A DNA stretch of 64,000 nucleotides from Sediminibacterium sp. (GTDB lineage: Bacteria; Bacteroidota; Bacteroidia; Chitinophagales; Chitinophagaceae): NCBI GenBank assembly GCA_016786865.1, contig JAEUVE010000020.1, positions 1 through 64,000 of the forward strand, read 5' to 3'. A program made the translations under genes and the position numbers. Below the pieces are notes generated by a model. The model was given only the letters and a program-made list of their open reading frames with translations, was not told the origin of the DNA and ran no database searches. Shown in pieces: positions 62,308 to 64,000 of the stretch. Positions within the stretch are counted from its first letter, which is position 1; every line of letters starts with the position of its first letter.

Positions 62308-63034
62308 TTGTGATCTGGGAGAAGGGTTTCCAAACGACCATCAGCTGATGCCCTATATCAGCTCGGCCAATATTGCCTGCGGTTTTCATGCCGGCAACGA
62401 AGATACCATTAACCAAACCATTCACTGCTGCCTGATCCACGAAGTAGCTATTGGCGCTCATCCTGGCTTTAAGGACCGGGAAAATTTCGGAAGAACCAAT
62501 ATGAAGTTGTCCGATTGTGAATTGTACGATCTGGTAGCAGAGCAGATAGCGCTAATGCAGGAATGCTGCAGAAAACACGGAACCTTACTGCATCATGTAA
62601 AGCCGCATGGCGCTTTGTACAATATGGCTGCCGCAGATGCTACCATGAGTTATATTATTGCCTCGGCCGTTAAGGAAGCAGATGCTTCCCTCTATCTGTA
62701 TGGGCTGAGCAACAGCCACCTGATTACAGAAGCCAAAAAACTGAAACTGAAAACCGTTTCTGAAGTATTTGCAGACAGAACCTATCAGCCCAATGGCACA
62801 CTCACTCCTCGTACCGAAAGCAATGCGTTGATCGAACAGACCGAGGAGGCCCTGAAACAGGTATTGCAAATGGTATTGTCGAATACAGTCACAGCTGTGG
62901 ATGGCGCTGTAATTCCATTGGAAACTGAGACCATCTGTTTGCACGGAGACGGCGCACATGCTGTAGCATTTGCTAAAGCGCTCCATGTTTGTTTCCGGCA
63001 AAACAATATTCACCTCAAAACATTTGGTTCTTGA
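62288..63034 (+). CDS. pxpA: 5-oxoprolinase subunit PxpA (LamB/YcsF family)
   Basis: The 248-residue protein reads IIDINCDLGEGFPNDHQLMP, then NIACGFHAGNEDTINQT, IGAHPGFKDRENFGR, VKPHGALYNMAAAD and ETICLHGDGAHAVAFAKAL, the full LamB/YcsF signature including the metal-type His and Asp residues. It completes the three-part ATP-dependent 5-oxoprolinase. An ATG 21 bases upstream is in frame, but the chosen start gives the usual opening directly before the first conserved block. Its TGA overlaps a TTG start for the transporter that follows. Confidence 0.94.
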   Translation: MPIIDINCDLGEGFPNDHQLMPYISSANIACGFHAGNEDTINQTIHCCLIHEVAIGAHPGFKDRENFGRTNMKLSDCELYDLVAEQIALMQECCRKHGTLLHHVKPHGALYNMAAADATMSYIIASAVKEADASLYLYGLSNSHLITEAKKLKLKTVSEVFADRTYQPNGTLTPRTESNALIEQTEEALKQVLQMVLSNTVTAVDGAVIPLETETICLHGDGAHAVAFAKALHVCFRQNNIHLKTFGS

Positions 63035-64000
63035 AAAAATCCAATTCCGCTGCCTTAACCGGAGCCGCATTTTTAATGGCTACCTCTGCTATAGGGCCAG
63101 GGTTTCTTACACAAACCACTGTGTTTACGCAACAACTGGCGGCAAGCTTTGGTTTTGTGATTCTGATTTCGGTATTGTTAGATATTGGCGCACAGTTAAA
63201 CATCTGGCGCATCATCGCCGTAACAGAAAAGCGGGCACAGTTAATTGCCAATGAACTGCTTCCCGGGCTGGGATACCTGCTGGCCGCGCTCATTGTGACA
63301 GGCGGGCTGGCTTTTAATATTGGCAATATCGGCGGTTGCGGGCTGGGACTGCAGGTACTCGCAGGGATAGATCCAATGTATGGAAGCACCATCAGTTGTG
63401 CTGTTGCACTGTTGATTTTCTGGAACAAAGAAGCAGGAAGGGCCATTGATGGGTTTACCAAAATACTGGGATTGCTGATGATCCTGCTTACCTTATACAT
63501 TGTATTCAGGGCAGCGCCGCCTGTTGCATCTGCTATAGAACATAGTTTTTTTCCAGACAAAATATCTGCACTGGCCATTGTGACCCTGGTAGGTGGAACA
63601 GTGGGTGGTTACATCAGTTTTTCCGGAGGACATCGCCTGCTGGATGCAGGAATCAAGGGAGAAGCCATGTTGCCTGAGGTAAACCAAAGTGCGGTTACCG
63701 GAATTGTGGTAACTGCTGTGATGCGCTTTTTGCTGTTTTTGGCTGCACTGGGCATTATCATGAAAGGATTTACCCTGGACCCTTCCAATCCGCCGGCATC
63801 TGTGTTTAAACTGGCTGCCGGAGAAATCGGGTATCGGTTTTTTGGTGTGGTAATGTGGTGCGCTGCCATCACTTCGGTGATCGGTGCCGCCTATACCTCT
63901 GTATCTTTTTTAAAAACATTTCATCCCGCTATTGAGCGAAATGAAAAAATGATCATCAGTCTCTTCATTGTTTTTTCCACCATCGTTTTCAACTGGATGG
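63031..64000 (+). CDS. NRAMP-fold membrane transporter, YcsG-like (cut by the right edge)
   Basis: An open frame with no stop runs from TTG at 63031 to the window end (323 codons). It has about ten hydrophobic segments, such as FVILISVLLDIGAQLNI, LLAALIVTGGLAFNIGNI, STISCAVALLIFW and RFFGVVMWCAAITSVIGA. The first segment holds ATSAIGPGFLTQ where true NRAMP metal transporters have Asp-Pro-Gly-Asn, and no Met-Pro-His is visible in the region expected for helix 6 (LVGGTVGGYISFSGGHRLL). The TTGA overlap with pxpA indicates coupling. B. subtilis ycsG, next to ycsF/pxpA, is a similar gene. A 5-oxoproline or related uptake role is inferred. An ATG at 63076 is an alternative start. Confidence 0.8.
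   Translation, partial: MKKSNSAALTGAAFLMATSAIGPGFLTQTTVFTQQLAASFGFVILISVLLDIGAQLNIWRIIAVTEKRAQLIANELLPGLGYLLAALIVTGGLAFNIGNIGGCGLGLQVLAGIDPMYGSTISCAVALLIFWNKEAGRAIDGFTKILGLLMILLTLYIVFRAAPPVASAIEHSFFPDKISALAIVTLVGGTVGGYISFSGGHRLLDAGIKGEAMLPEVNQSAVTGIVVTAVMRFLLFLAALGIIMKGFTLDPSNPPASVFKLAAGEIGYRFFGVVMWCAAITSVIGAAYTSVSFLKTFHPAIERNEKMIISLFIVFSTIVFNWM

Overview
The window looks like chromosomal DNA of a Bacteroidota bacterium, most likely a member of the Chitinophagaceae or a close relative. The evidence is a SusC/SusD pair, a GldC gliding protein, DUF4290 and DUF6089 proteins, the uppS-bamA-ompH-ompH cluster, weak or absent Shine-Dalgarno sequences, and several -7 elements of the Bacteroidota type TAnnTTTG. 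No tRNA, rRNA or CRISPR array was seen. This assignment is inferred from gene content; no database search was run.

Region 1 (1-6.6 kb) is AT-richer and looks accessory. The end of an IS3-family element, with its terminal inverted repeat and the start of a minus-strand orfA, lies at 1-139. It cuts into a SusC-type TonB-dependent receptor (140-3430), which has lost its start codon, signal peptide and the front of its STN domain. An intact SusD lipoprotein and a thioredoxin-fold protein follow. Region 2 (6.6-12.7 kb) holds phospholipid genes (psd-like, cdsA), a CPBP protease, dusB, a glutathione peroxidase, an aldehyde dehydrogenase and a tiny Cys/Met/Lys repeat protein.

Region 3 (12.7-22.4 kb) is the most coherent metabolic system. 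It has two Gfo/Idh/MocA oxidoreductases, three TIM-barrel sugar isomerase/epimerase-like proteins, a GMC flavoprotein with a cysteine motif like that of Fe-S glucose dehydrogenases, its gluconate-2-dehydrogenase-subunit-3-type partner, a c-type cytochrome lipoprotein and a DUF1080 (3-keto-disaccharide hydrolase-like) protein. The genes form two divergent operons around a palindrome, plus one convergent gene. The likely job is periplasmic oxidation of sugars or glycosides to keto-sugars, followed by cleavage and rearrangement. The exact substrate cannot be read from sequence.

Region 4 (22.4-37.2 kb) is mostly housekeeping: sod, yidD-rnpA-rpmH, murI, two OmpH/Skp chaperones, bamA, uppS, nadK, a CBS protein, cvpA, yqeY, gldC, a glycosyltransferase and a DUF502 protein. 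Region 5 (37.4-45.1 kb) is a TetR-TolC-MFP-RND efflux operon followed by an AIM24-family gene; its RND pump appears to have extra membrane segments. Region 6 (45.1-57.2 kb) contains an aminotransferase, a second TolC, the rplM-rpsI-rpsB-tsf-pyrH series, an amidohydrolase, recO, pheS, a DUF4290 protein, murA (Asp in place of the catalytic Cys) and a rhodanese. Region 7 (57.3-64 kb) has a tricorn-like protease and a pxpB-pxpC-pxpA 5-oxoprolinase operon. That operon runs into an NRAMP-fold transporter which lacks the usual metal-binding motifs and is cut by the right edge.
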